Source of the DNA: CAMCVE01 sp039920645
GTDB lineage: Bacteria > Bdellovibrionota > UBA2428
Assembly: GCA_039920645.1 (NCBI GenBank)
Contig: JBDSDI010000283.1
Span: 1 to 26,355 of the forward strand
DNA length: 26,355 bases
Reading direction: 5' to 3'
Shown here: positions 1 through 8,343 of the stretch, one piece after another
Numbering within the stretch: the first letter of the stretch is position 1
Layout: each line of letters begins with the position of its first letter
Position numbers and translations under genes: made by a program
Notes under the pieces: model-generated
Told to the model about the DNA's origin: nothing
Databases searched by the model: none
What the model saw: only the letters and a program-made list of their open reading frames with translations

Positions 1-20
1 GCCCAGGCCTGGACGTGGAT

Positions 21-2594
21 TTAGACCCAACGGGCTTCGCGCCACAAGACGCGGTCTTTAAGACCCTCGATCTGCAGAGCCGGCTGGACACGTAGCGCGA
101 GATCCCACTGTCCTTTGGACGGCAGCGCGACGCTCGTGCGGAACGCATTCGATTCGAGTGCGAGTTCCGCAACGGGTTTCCACGTTTCGCCTTCGCGGCG
201 GGCGTGAAGGGAAACTTTGAGCGACTTCGCAGGAACGCCCGCAGGCGAAGCCCATGAAACGGCGACGCGCGTGTCGCCATCATTCGTGAAGTTCGGCGAG
301 CCCAATGCTGCACTTTTCCACATTGCAAGAACCTTGCGTTGTTCGTCGACGCTCATACGGGTCTTTTCGAAAGAAGACGAGCGAAGGACTTTTTCGGATT
401 CGAGAGCATCGGAGATGAAACGGTCTTTGTAGTCGCGCAACATGCGCGCCGTTGAGAATTCCCACAGCGTCGACGTGATCGATGCGCGAAGTTTTGCGAG
501 CCACGATGCCGACGGTGCTCCGATGCCGCCCTCGAAGAATGCAGGAACGACTTCGTTCTCGAGGAGCGCATAGATTTGTGCGCTGTCGTACTTGAGTTGG
601 AAATCGACATCTTCGCTCAAAGCACGTTCACTGATAAGCCATCCATTGTGACCGTTGTAGGCTTCGGACCACCAGCCGTCGTCGACGCTCAGGTTCAGAG
701 TGCCATTCATGGAGGCTTTCATGCCCGAGGTGCCGCTCGCTTCCAGAGGACGCGTGGGAGTGTTGAGCCAAACGTCGGCACCCTGCACGAGCAGACGCGC
801 GATATCCATTTCGTAGTTCTCGATGAAGATCACACGTCCTTGGAGTTTCGGGCGACGCGAGAACTCGACAACTTCCTTGATAAAGGCCTGTCCGTCCAGG
901 TCGCGGGGATGCGCTTTTCCGGCGTAGAGAATGACGATGGGATAACCCTTGTCGATGAGCGCCTCGAGACGTTCAACGTGGTGAAAAAGTAGGGTCGCAC
1001 GTTTGTAGGTCGCGAAGCGACGTGCGAAGCCGATGATGAGCGCGTCTTCATGGAGATTCGCGAGCGCCGAAGCGAGGTTCGAAGCGTCTTCGCCGCGTTC
1101 GGGATAGGACTTCTTCACATGGGCTTTGACTTGCGAGACGAGACGGCGCTTGAGGGATTTCTTGAGAGCCCACAGTTCGTCGTCCTGAGCTTCCTCGAGC
1201 GCGACGCCGAGTTTGGTCATGCCGTCTTCGCTCAGCCAGTTGGAACTCGAGGTGATCTCAGTGAAGTAATCTTGCCATTCTCCCGCGAGCCAGGTGCCCG
1301 CATGAACGCCATTGGTGACGCCGATGACGGGAACTTCTTCGCTCGAGAGCTGGGGATAGATCTCTTGGAACATCTCGCGAGAAACCCGCCCGTGAACCTG
1401 GCTGACGCCGTTCACGCGTAAACTCGCCGAGAGCGCGAGATCGGTCATGGAGAAACACTTGTGCTCGAGACTATGTTTGGAGAGCTGACCGAGACCTAAG
1501 AGTTGCTCGGGCTTGAGTCCGATCTCTTCGGCATAGAGACTTACGAAGGGTTCGATCTGATCGACGCCGAAGACGTCGTGGCCTGCGGGGACCGGCGTGT
1601 GCGTGGTAAAAATGTTGGTCTGCGCAATGAATTCGCGAGCGGATTCGAAATCGAGCTTCTCGCCTTTGACGAGTTCGATGAAGCGCGCCCATACCAGAAA
1701 AGCCGCATGCCCTTCGTTCATGTGACAGACGCGCGGAGATTTTCCGAGCGCTTTGAGCATCCAGTATCCACCGATTCCGAGCAGAATCTCCTGCTTGAGA
1801 CGATAGTCGGAACCGCCGCCGTAAAGCTGATCAGTGAGCGCGCGATCTTCCGCCGCGTTCTCGGGCATGTTCGAATCGAGAAGATAAAGAGGTACGGAAC
1901 CGACGCCCACTTTCCAGGCTTGAACCCAAACCTTGCGGCGAGGGAACGAAACTTCGATCTTGATACGCTCGCCCTTGGAATCGAGGACGGGAAGCATCGG
2001 CATATCGTCGAAATGATTATCGACTTCTTCGGCAATCTGTTTGCCGTCTTCATCGAGCCTCTGACGGAAATAGCCTTTGCGGTAAGCGAGACCGACGGCG
2101 CAGAGGGGCCAGGAGAGATCGTTCGCGGTTTTCAGGTGATCGCCGGCCAGAATGCCAAGACCGCCCGAGTAAAGACGCAGCGATGTCGTGAGTCCGTACT
2201 CCATGCAGAAGTAGGCAATCTCGTGTGGATTCTTCGTCTCGTTGAGGGAGTTCAATTCGCGCGAAGCGGATTCGATTTCGGTGAGGATCTTAAGATCCTT
2301 GATAAGTTGGCTTGTTTCGTCGGCGGGAAGACGCGCGAAGAACTGAAGCGGACTGCCGTCGGACTCCGACCAGAGCGACGGATTCCAATCTTCGAGCATA
2401 TTGAGCAGAGACTGTCGCCACGACCAGGCGATGTTGGATTTTGCGAGGCCCAAGAATTTTTCCAAAGCGGCATGCGTCGAGGCGGGAACGTCCACGCGGG
2501 CGACGGAAGCTTCGGAACCAATGGTCATTTCTTTACGGGTCGGATGGATCTTCATAGATGCCGGAAAAGTAGCAAGCTTTTTCGGAGGCGTCAC
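21..2594 (-). CDS. glgP: Alpha-glucan (glycogen/maltodextrin) phosphorylase
   Basis: Predicted to release glucose-1-phosphate from alpha-1,4-glucans with inorganic phosphate in the cytoplasm. Visible family blocks are AYFCMEYGL and YSGGLGILAGDHLKTANDL (residues about 127-160), MNEGHAAFL (292-300), THTPVPAGHDVF (331-342), TNGVHAGTWL (428-437), GFARRFATYKRATL (522-535) and the pyridoxal-phosphate site EASGTSGMKASMNG with Lys626. At about 857 residues it fits the alpha-glucan phosphorylase branch found in many bacteria rather than the classical E. coli GlgP length pattern. The GTG start lies 3 bases after the malQ stop; an in-frame ATG at residue 14 (2555) is an alternative and neither has a strong Shine-Dalgarno sequence. 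It is the last gene of a minus-strand series and directly follows malQ, so the two probably act together on stored glucan. No terminator can be judged because the window ends 20 bases downstream. Confidence 0.93.
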   Translation of the reverse strand: MTPPKKLATFPASMKIHPTRKEMTIGSEASVARVDVPASTHAALEKFLGLAKSNIAWSWRQSLLNMLEDWNPSLWSESDGSPLQFFARLPADETSQLIKDLKILTEIESASRELNSLNETKNPHEIAYFCMEYGLTTSLRLYSGGLGILAGDHLKTANDLSWPLCAVGLAYRKGYFRQRLDEDGKQIAEEVDNHFDDMPMLPVLDSKGERIKIEVSFPRRKVWVQAWKVGVGSVPLYLLDSNMPENAAEDRALTDQLYGGGSDYRLKQEILLGIGGYWMLKALGKSPRVCHMNEGHAAFLVWARFIELVKGEKLDFESAREFIAQTNIFTTHTPVPAGHDVFGVDQIEPFVSLYAEEIGLKPEQLLGLGQLSKHSLEHKCFSMTDLALSASLRVNGVSQVHGRVSREMFQEIYPQLSSEEVPVIGVTNGVHAGTWLAGEWQDYFTEITSSSNWLSEDGMTKLGVALEEAQDDELWALKKSLKRRLVSQVKAHVKKSYPERGEDASNLASALANLHEDALIIGFARRFATYKRATLLFHHVERLEALIDKGYPIVILYAGKAHPRDLDGQAFIKEVVEFSRRPKLQGRVIFIENYEMDIARLLVQGADVWLNTPTRPLEASGTSGMKASMNGTLNLSVDDGWWSEAYNGHNGWLISERALSEDVDFQLKYDSAQIYALLENEVVPAFFEGGIGAPSASWLAKLRASITSTLWEFSTARMLRDYKDRFISDALESEKVLRSSSFEKTRMSVDEQRKVLAMWKSAALGSPNFTNDGDTRVAVSWASPAGVPAKSLKVSLHARREGETWKPVAELALESNAFRTSVALPSKGQWDLALRVQPALQIEGLKDRVLWREARWV

Positions 2595-2597
2595 GTC

Positions 2598-4721
2598 TTA
2601 GGTGGACCTAGCGGACTTTCTAGCGAAAGAAATTTTATTGAGGAAGCTACGGATCGCGACATCTTTTTGAATCTCCTCGAGCGAAAGACGGCATTTGCGC
2701 TGCCAGTTTTTTCTCTCCATGTAGGTCCCCGGAGTGTTCTGGGGACGTTCCTCGAGCCAAACGTCTTCCAAGGTCACGAGCGCCAGCTCCGAAGGCGCTC
2801 CCGCCACGAAGAGCATCGTCGCCTGGAATACATCCTGATCGGAGGGTTTCAGATCCAGTCCCTGAGTCTTATGCAGATACGCGATCCATTTTTTACGGAG
2901 AATTTCGCGCGTCTCTTGTTCTTCGAGAAGAGTCGTCGCGTTCAAAAGTCCTAGATCGAGACGGTCGGGAAGATCGAGGCCGTTCCAGTAAGCGGCCCAC
3001 ATCGGCATGTCGTGCGTATTGAGAGTCGCCACCGTATTAGAATCGGCGGAATTCACGACATGTTCCTTCGAAGGATGCGCTTCGTATTGGAAGACGAAAA
3101 GACGGGAGAGCAGATGAACATCCATCGATTTGCGGACTTCCTCGGGCACGGTGCCGAGATCTTCGCCCACCAGGCGGGCGCCGGCGCGCGAAGCCTCGAG
3201 CAGCAACACAGCGTAGAGTTCTTCGAAAGGAAAACGGATGTAGGCGCCGCGATCCGCTCCCATCCCGTGCGGAACAACGTAAATCCGGTGGAAGCCCATC
3301 ACATGATCCAGGCGCAAGAGTGACGCCTGACTAAGGTGATGGTTGAGGATTTCTTTAAAATGCGAGAGACGGCTTTCGAGAAGACTCGAAGGACGGAGCG
3401 GGGGGAATCCCCAATCCTGTCCCTTCGTGAAGAAAGGGTCCGGAGGCGCACCGGCGGAAAGCTTCAAGCAGTAATGCGTCGGGTTTTTCCAAACGTCGTA
3501 GCTATCGGAGTGCACGCCGACCGGAAGATCTAAGTAGAAACTCAAATCTTTCTTGGCACAGTCGGCGGCCAGGGTCTCGACCTGTTCAAGAGCGAGCATC
3601 TGCGAGTAGACGTAGAAGTCCACGAGTCCCTGATCGATCTTTGCATTCTGAAGCGAAAGTTTCTGCTCTTCGGGCCAGCACCACCACGAACTCTTCGTCT
3701 CGAAGCAGTGCGCCCGGAACCGCGCGTACTCGACGAGCTTCGGTTTTTTCTTGCAGGCTTTTTCCAAACGCGACTTATCGCCCGAAGCGAAATAAGTGCG
3801 GGTCAGGATCGCGAGGACTTTTCTTTTGAGGCATGCGATCTCATAGTAGGGAACGTATTCGGAATTCTTCCACTCGGCGATCTTTGCGGCGGACTCGGCT
3901 ACGAGTTTCTGAGCTTCGGTTGAGAACATCCACTCCGGAGAATGCTGGGGATCGATGTAGAATTCATTCCAGAAGAGACGGCTCGCAGGAGAATAAGGAC
4001 TCGGATCGCATTTCCAGTCCTCGAGGAAGCTCGGAAGCAGAGGAAGAGTCGCCACAGTTTTCGCGCCCAGTTCCGCGAGCCACATCGAAAGTTTTCCAAG
4101 CTCGGTATAGGAACCCGAACCCCAGTCGTCTTTGGAGCGAAGCGCATACGCAGGAACAAAAGCGCCCCAGGATTTTTCCGTCGCCTTGGGAAGCTTTTCG
4201 GGCGCGCAGATGACCTGGCAAACTTCGCCTTCGGAAGTCGTTATCATGTGGTATCCCAGTCCGGGTTTGATCCCGGTTTTGATGCGCGCTTCGAAGAGCG
4301 GAAGATTGAGATGACCATCGAAGACGCCGCCCACACGTTTCCACTCGACGGCAGCGATATCGAAATTTTGCCTCGATCCGTTCTCGAGGAGCAGCTCGCC
4401 CTTCAAGGAACGGAAACGTTTTTCGTCGACCGAGAAACAGTCGATGACGAGCTCCGCATTTCCCCAGACGACGGCGTTTTCGGGAATATGCCGAGAATAT
4501 TTGTGGCGGAGAAGTTTTTCGAGAAATGCCTCGTCCCAGATTCCGGAAAATTCCAGCGAGGCTGGGAGAATTTCGCGCGCGATCTTATCGAAAGTGTCAT
4601 GCTCAAGCTTGATTTCAACCCCATCGTTGTTGACGTAGGAGAGCTGAATGCCCAGGACTCTGGCAAAGACGCTGTCGAGAGGTTTCAGAGGAGAAAAATG
4701 CGCGCTCATCTGGGAGCACAC
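2598..4721 (-). CDS. malQ: 4-alpha-glucanotransferase (amylomaltase, GH77)
   Basis: Disproportionates maltodextrins by moving 4-alpha-glucan segments between chains, giving longer substrates for the phosphorylase encoded just downstream. GH77 signatures seen are GAPPDPFFTKGQDWGFPP (424-441), LRLDHVMGFHRIY (469-481; nucleophile Asp472), GEDLGTVPEEVR (519-530; acid/base Glu520) and LNTHDMPMW (567-575; Asp571). About 180 residues precede the catalytic barrel, like the N-terminal region of E. coli-type MalQ. The longest frame begins at a GTG (4721); an ATG four codons on (4709) is an equally possible start. The gene ends 3 bases before glgP, supporting one transcript and a shared role in glycogen or host-derived glucan use. 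Confidence 0.93.
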   Translation of the reverse strand: MCSQMSAHFSPLKPLDSVFARVLGIQLSYVNNDGVEIKLEHDTFDKIAREILPASLEFSGIWDEAFLEKLLRHKYSRHIPENAVVWGNAELVIDCFSVDEKRFRSLKGELLLENGSRQNFDIAAVEWKRVGGVFDGHLNLPLFEARIKTGIKPGLGYHMITTSEGEVCQVICAPEKLPKATEKSWGAFVPAYALRSKDDWGSGSYTELGKLSMWLAELGAKTVATLPLLPSFLEDWKCDPSPYSPASRLFWNEFYIDPQHSPEWMFSTEAQKLVAESAAKIAEWKNSEYVPYYEIACLKRKVLAILTRTYFASGDKSRLEKACKKKPKLVEYARFRAHCFETKSSWWCWPEEQKLSLQNAKIDQGLVDFYVYSQMLALEQVETLAADCAKKDLSFYLDLPVGVHSDSYDVWKNPTHYCLKLSAGAPPDPFFTKGQDWGFPPLRPSSLLESRLSHFKEILNHHLSQASLLRLDHVMGFHRIYVVPHGMGADRGAYIRFPFEELYAVLLLEASRAGARLVGEDLGTVPEEVRKSMDVHLLSRLFVFQYEAHPSKEHVVNSADSNTVATLNTHDMPMWAAYWNGLDLPDRLDLGLLNATTLLEEQETREILRKKWIAYLHKTQGLDLKPSDQDVFQATMLFVAGAPSELALVTLEDVWLEERPQNTPGTYMERKNWQRKCRLSLEEIQKDVAIRSFLNKISFARKSARST

Positions 4722-4759
4722 CCTAAAACCTAAACAAGGTTTCTTCCAGTCTTAGATAC

Positions 4760-5230
4760 TTAGATAACCGGATTGCAAAGATGTTTTCTGCGGGGATCTT
4801 CCGGAATCGCGAGGAGCTGGTCCTTCTGGTAAACCATCGCCTCGCGGGTCTCGGAAACGATTTCGTAAGTCTGGCTCATCTCGATCGCTTCGACGGGACA
4901 CGCTTCTTCGCAGAAACCGCAGTTGATACAGCGACCGAAGTCGATCTGGAAGACTTTTGGAATACGTTCTTTCACGGTCGGATCGGCGTCTTCGCCCGCT
5001 TCGATGTAGATCGCGAGTGGAGGACAAACAACTTCGCAGAGTTTGCAGGCAACGCAACGCTCTTTGCCTTCCTGAGTGGAAACGAGACGCGGAACTCCGC
5101 GGTACCCGACGGGGAACAAGTGCTTCTCCTCGGGGTACTGAAGCGTGGATTTTTTGCGGAATAGGAAACGGAATGTAAGCAAAAGTCCGCGAATAATCTC
5201 GGGAAGATAGAGGCGTTGCCAGAACGTCAT
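4760..5230 (-). CDS. nuoI: NADH-quinone oxidoreductase subunit I (2x[4Fe-4S] ferredoxin-like)
   Basis: Peripheral-arm subunit of respiratory complex I that carries clusters N6a and N6b and passes electrons towards the quinone site at the inner membrane. Two eight-iron ferredoxin motifs are plain: CVACKLCEVVCP and CINCGFCEEACP, followed by VEAIEMSQTYE. The N-terminus (FWQRLYLPEIIRGLLLTFRFLF) matches the usual amphipathic membrane-facing helix. I place the start at the ATG at 5230 (156 residues); the frame stays open to a TTG at 5254, eight codons earlier. No other nuo gene is visible on either side: smpB is upstream and malQ downstream, so this subunit is separated from the rest of its complex within this window. 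Free-standing 2x[4Fe-4S] ferredoxins can look similar, but the N-terminal helix and spacing favour NuoI. Confidence 0.88.
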   Translation of the reverse strand: MTFWQRLYLPEIIRGLLLTFRFLFRKKSTLQYPEEKHLFPVGYRGVPRLVSTQEGKERCVACKLCEVVCPPLAIYIEAGEDADPTVKERIPKVFQIDFGRCINCGFCEEACPVEAIEMSQTYEIVSETREAMVYQKDQLLAIPEDPRRKHLCNPVI

Positions 5231-5293
5231 TTTTGAACGAGATGCCACACTCAAATGGTAGGGACGACCCCGAGGACCGTCAACGACATTATT

Positions 5294-5797
5294 TCAGGTG
5301 TTACGGTCTCGACGCATCGCCTTATCGACCGAGCGCTTCTCGTCCTTGTCCTTCGAGGCCTGGCGCTTATCGCCCTTGTTCTTGCCTCGGGCCAGACCTA
5401 GCTCGACCTTCGCAAGGCCTTTGGAAAAGTAGATCCGTAGGGGGACCAGCGTGTAGCCGTCTTGTTCCAAAGCATCACGTAACTGGGAAATCTCGCGGCG
5501 ATGCATGAGGAGCTTCCGCTTGCGTGTCGGCTCATGATTAAAAAAGGGACCGCCCTGCTTGTACTCGGCGATATGAGCCTTCATAAGATACATTTCGCCG
5601 CGCTCGATCGTCGCATAGGAATCGACGAGCTGAACTTTGCCTTCGCGACAGGACTTCACCTCGGATCCAAGCAATGCGATGCCGGCTTCGATTTTCTTTT
5701 CGACGTGGTAGTCGTGGCGTGCGCGACGGTTGTCGGCAATGCGTCCGCCGCCACCGCTGTCCTTCTTGTGAGGAGTCTTAGACTTTGCCTGAGTCAT
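5294..5797 (-). CDS. smpB: SsrA (tmRNA)-binding protein
   Basis: Binds tmRNA and delivers it to stalled ribosomes for trans-translation. Recognised by ADNRRARHDYHVEKKIEAGI, GSEVKSCREGKVQL, DSYATIERGEMYLMKAHI, NHEPTRKRKLLMHRREI and PLRIYFSKGLAKVELGLARGK, which together span the SmpB barrel, followed by the basic C-terminal tail that enters the decoding centre. The length, 167 residues, is close to the family norm, with a short Lys/Gly-rich N-terminal extension. The ATG lies inside the end of the upstream DUF502 gene (20-base overlap), with GAAGG just ahead of it, so translation is probably coupled. The tmRNA gene ssrA, often near smpB in other genomes, is not visible here. Confidence 0.96.
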   Translation of the reverse strand: MTQAKSKTPHKKDSGGGGRIADNRRARHDYHVEKKIEAGIALLGSEVKSCREGKVQLVDSYATIERGEMYLMKAHIAEYKQGGPFFNHEPTRKRKLLMHRREISQLRDALEQDGYTLVPLRIYFSKGLAKVELGLARGKNKGDKRQASKDKDEKRSVDKAMRRDRNT

Positions 5798-6401
5798 AGG
5801 CCTTCCCGGGGTTCACGGCGCCGCACGAAATAACGAGCTGAAGAGCGGCATCGATGGTCAGAGTGGTGTCTTCGAGCTGCGAACGATGATAGCGCAGCAC
5901 GTATCCGCTCGTGGGATTGGGGGCCGTGGGAACGAAGACGAAAACGTTGTCTTCGTCGATGGAACTCGAGACGAAAGCCAGAGCTTTAGAGCCCGGACCG
6001 GGAAACGGAACGTAGACGACTTTCTTGAAAGCCGAGGTTGGCGACTGCGAAAAGAAAACGGCGCTGATTTGTTTCGTGGCGCCGTAGAAACCGCGGATGA
6101 CGGGGACGTGGCTAAGAAGCGCGTCGATGAAGGAGCTGAACATGCGGCCGGCGAAAGTTTTAGCGAGCGCGCCGAAACCTAAAAGCGCCACGAACGTTGC
6201 GAGCATGCCGATACCTGGAAGACCGAAGCCGATGGAGTCGGGCACGCCGCGAAGAACGGGGATGAGACGATAAATGAGCTCGTCGAGGGCCAGCACCACC
6301 GTGGCCAGAACCCAGAAGGTCACGGCAAGCGGCGCGATCATCACGAGCCCCAAGACGAGGTATTCGCGAAGTCGGGCGCTGAGAATTTTGGATCCGTTCA
6401 T
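5778..6401 (-). CDS. DUF502-family inner-membrane protein
   Basis: Family of unknown function, predicted in the cytoplasmic membrane. Two hydrophobic segments are visible, at about residues 13-37 and 57-82, followed by a soluble domain. Family hallmarks are GLPGIGMLATFVALLGFG, LLSHVPVIRGFYGATKQIS, VVYVPFPGPGSKALAFVSS and VFVPTAPNPTSGYVLRY; the last block (VPT.PNPTSG) is the most diagnostic. The length of 207 residues is typical. The start codon overlaps the upstream stop as ATGA and the 3' end overlaps smpB by 20 bases, so it sits in the middle of a tightly coupled series. No catalytic residues are apparent and I do not assign a function. Confidence 0.88.
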   Translation of the reverse strand: MNGSKILSARLREYLVLGLVMIAPLAVTFWVLATVVLALDELIYRLIPVLRGVPDSIGFGLPGIGMLATFVALLGFGALAKTFAGRMFSSFIDALLSHVPVIRGFYGATKQISAVFFSQSPTSAFKKVVYVPFPGPGSKALAFVSSSIDEDNVFVFVPTAPNPTSGYVLRYHRSQLEDTTLTIDAALQLVISCGAVNPGKAYDSGKV

Positions 6402-7543
6402 AAGCGGTATCCTAACCCAAGGCCGCCCCAGCTGTAGAGCACGCCTCCGCTCAAAATGTGGAATCTAAGCGTAGCCGAAAGCGACCAAAGCTCTGAGAAT
6501 TCGCGGGACCATCCCATTCCTAGGATCGCATGATCGGTGTCGTGAAAAGATTCGATCTTTTTAAAGGGGGACTGTCTCCATCCAAGGGAGAATGCGAGAA
6601 CTTCGGCACGATCCAAAGCTTTTTCCGCGCCGAGCGCCACGTCCCAGCTGTTCATGGCCTTGCCCGTAGGCATTGTATCTTCGATAAGCAACGACGAATC
6701 CGTCACTTTGACGAAAGGAAGCTCATAGTTCGACCACTGCGAATAGCGGACGCGCACGCCGAGGTTCCACGGAAGAGCGGAATAGACTGCGTTCAAGGAA
6801 AGACGGCGCGGATCGTAGCTATAAGCGGACTCACCGCGAAACGTAAGATCGAGAGCCAGAAGCGGAATATTGCCTTCGATGTCGGCATTCACATGCGCCT
6901 GCGAAATTTCTTTGTAGAGCAAGCTAAAGGCCCACTTCGGCATCGAGACGGGGTGCGCTTGTGCGCCCAGCGCCCAGCTCAGATGGGGTGTCAGCGACAC
7001 GCTCGCGCGCGAATCAACGTCTGCGGTGGCGAGTTTGGTACGCGCAGTGGCCTGCGCATCGAAAGTCACGGGGACCAGAACTCCAATACGATAACTCTCG
7101 TCGGAGAAAGAGCGCGATACGTTCGCGGCGTAGAGAAGCTGTCGGTTCATATTCATCCAGGGGGAACTGCGACCGAGCGAATCGCCGGTGTCGACGATGG
7201 CTTGCGAGCCCGAGGGGAGAATCGCGAAGAATCCGTAGGAAAGACGTGCTTTGCGTTCTTGAATCACGAGCGCGAGTAACTGAATCGCCTTTTCTTTAGA
7301 CGCCTTGCTATTAAGAGCCGCGACTCCCGTCGTATGAAGAAGCGCGACGCGTGAAGTTTCGGGAACCCATGCAGGATTGGCGATGCTTTGGAAAGGATCG
7401 TCGCCCGCGGTTCCCGGTAGCGCATCCTGCAAGGCGGAACGCTCAAAACCCAGGAACGAATCCGACAAAAGCGTCGCGTGTGCGGAGCATGTCGCGACAA
7501 GAAAAATAAATGCGAGCGAGCGAGCTGAGAAAAAAGAAATCAT
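6398..7543 (-). CDS. Predicted outer-membrane beta-barrel protein (FadL/porin-like)
   Basis: A 381-residue exported protein. The start is taken at the ATG at 7543 because it overlaps the rsmA stop as ATGA and immediately begins a good signal peptide (SARSLAFIFLVATCSAHA); the frame stays open 11 codons further upstream inside rsmA. After cleavage the protein has a segment containing SIANPAWVPETSRVAL, where an Asn-Pro-Ala element resembles FadL/OMPP1-type transporters, then many alternating aromatic/polar strands and a C-terminus GGLGLGYRL typical of a barrel closing strand. No specific substrate can be read from the sequence. Its 3' end overlaps the DUF502 gene by ATGA. It could be a general porin-like or a hydrophobic-substrate transporter; that part is inference. 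Confidence 0.7.
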   Translation of the reverse strand: MISFFSARSLAFIFLVATCSAHATLLSDSFLGFERSALQDALPGTAGDDPFQSIANPAWVPETSRVALLHTTGVAALNSKASKEKAIQLLALVIQERKARLSYGFFAILPSGSQAIVDTGDSLGRSSPWMNMNRQLLYAANVSRSFSDESYRIGVLVPVTFDAQATARTKLATADVDSRASVSLTPHLSWALGAQAHPVSMPKWAFSLLYKEISQAHVNADIEGNIPLLALDLTFRGESAYSYDPRRLSLNAVYSALPWNLGVRVRYSQWSNYELPFVKVTDSSLLIEDTMPTGKAMNSWDVALGAEKALDRAEVLAFSLGWRQSPFKKIESFHDTDHAILGMGWSREFSELWSLSATLRFHILSGGVLYSWGGLGLGYRL

Positions 7544-8343
7544 TCCAACAATCCTTCTTTCCAGAGCCTCAGCCACGTCTCGGGCTCAAGATCCTCAGGA
7601 CGCTTGGCGCCGCTCTCGGGATCGAGCTTAGGGAAAGCCTTGCGCAGCATTTTGCGACGGGTCTGAAAACCTTTTCTGAGACGAGCGGAAAAGGTTTCGA
7701 AGCCTTCATGTGCATTGAGAGGATCGATCTTAGGATCGACGTCTTCGCGGCGAACGTAGGTCATTACGCCGCTGTCGACTTTGGGCGGAGGATTGAAACT
7801 TCCGGGATTGACCCAGAACTTATCGAGAACGTGGCAGCTCAAGTTCAGCAAGATACTCGGCACTCCGTATTCTTTCGAGCCCGAGTCGGAGCAGAGGCGC
7901 TGCACGACTTCTTTCTGGAGCATGAAGCAAAAAGCCTTAGCGACGCGGGCGTTTTCGAGCGCCGAAAAAAGAATCGGCGTTCCGACGTTGTAAGGAAGAT
8001 TTCCGCAAATCACCCGTGCGCCGCCGCTGGTTTTTTCCCATGCGGGCCAGTCGAAATTCGTGGCGTCGGCGGCGATGACGACGAGACGTCCGGCCGCGAT
8101 CTGTGCTGCAAATTTTTCCGTGAGGTGAGCGCGCATGCGCTCATCAATTTCGAGGGCCGTCACCTTCAGGCCGCGTTCGAGGAGAGCGACCGTAAGAGCG
8201 CCGGGACCGGGACCGATCTCGACGATGTGGGCGTTGGGTGCTCCCGCATGGCGCGCGACCGAGTCGACGATCTTCTGGACGACGCCCGTGTTGATCAGGA
8301 AATGCTGGCCAAATGTTTTGTCGGCCTTAGGAGACGATTTCAA
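7540..8343 (-). CDS. rsmA: 16S rRNA (adenine1518-N6/adenine1519-N6)-dimethyltransferase
   Basis: Dimethylates two adjacent adenosines in the 3'-terminal hairpin of 16S rRNA during small-subunit assembly, using S-adenosylmethionine. Motifs: KTFGQHFL at the N-terminus, VEIGPGPGALT (SAM-binding motif I), TALEIDERM (motif II), CGNLPYNVGTPIL (motif IV, NLPY) and NPGSFNPPPKVDSGV. The frame is open far into tsaD, but the protein only resembles the family from the TTG at 8343, which overlaps the tsaD stop as TTGA and has GAGG about 8 bases upstream. That gives 267 residues, the normal length. Overlaps at both ends (TTGA with tsaD, ATGA with the barrel gene) suggest coupled translation. This is the gene often called ksgA. 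Confidence 0.95.
   Translation of the reverse strand: MKSSPKADKTFGQHFLINTGVVQKIVDSVARHAGAPNAHIVEIGPGPGALTVALLERGLKVTALEIDERMRAHLTEKFAAQIAAGRLVVIAADATNFDWPAWEKTSGGARVICGNLPYNVGTPILFSALENARVAKAFCFMLQKEVVQRLCSDSGSKEYGVPSILLNLSCHVLDKFWVNPGSFNPPPKVDSGVMTYVRREDVDPKIDPLNAHEGFETFSARLRKGFQTRRKMLRKAFPKLDPESGAKRPEDLEPETWLRLWKEGLLE

Noticed and set aside
3..12. Palindrome CCAGGCCTGG just downstream of glgP as a terminator
   Set aside because: It is at the very edge of the window, has no T-run visible and its context cannot be judged.
1503..2954. Long plus-strand open frame (483 codons) across glgP and the malQ junction
   Set aside because: It is antisense to two strongly recognised genes, spans their boundary and shows no family motif; it is a by-product of G+C-rich codon bias.
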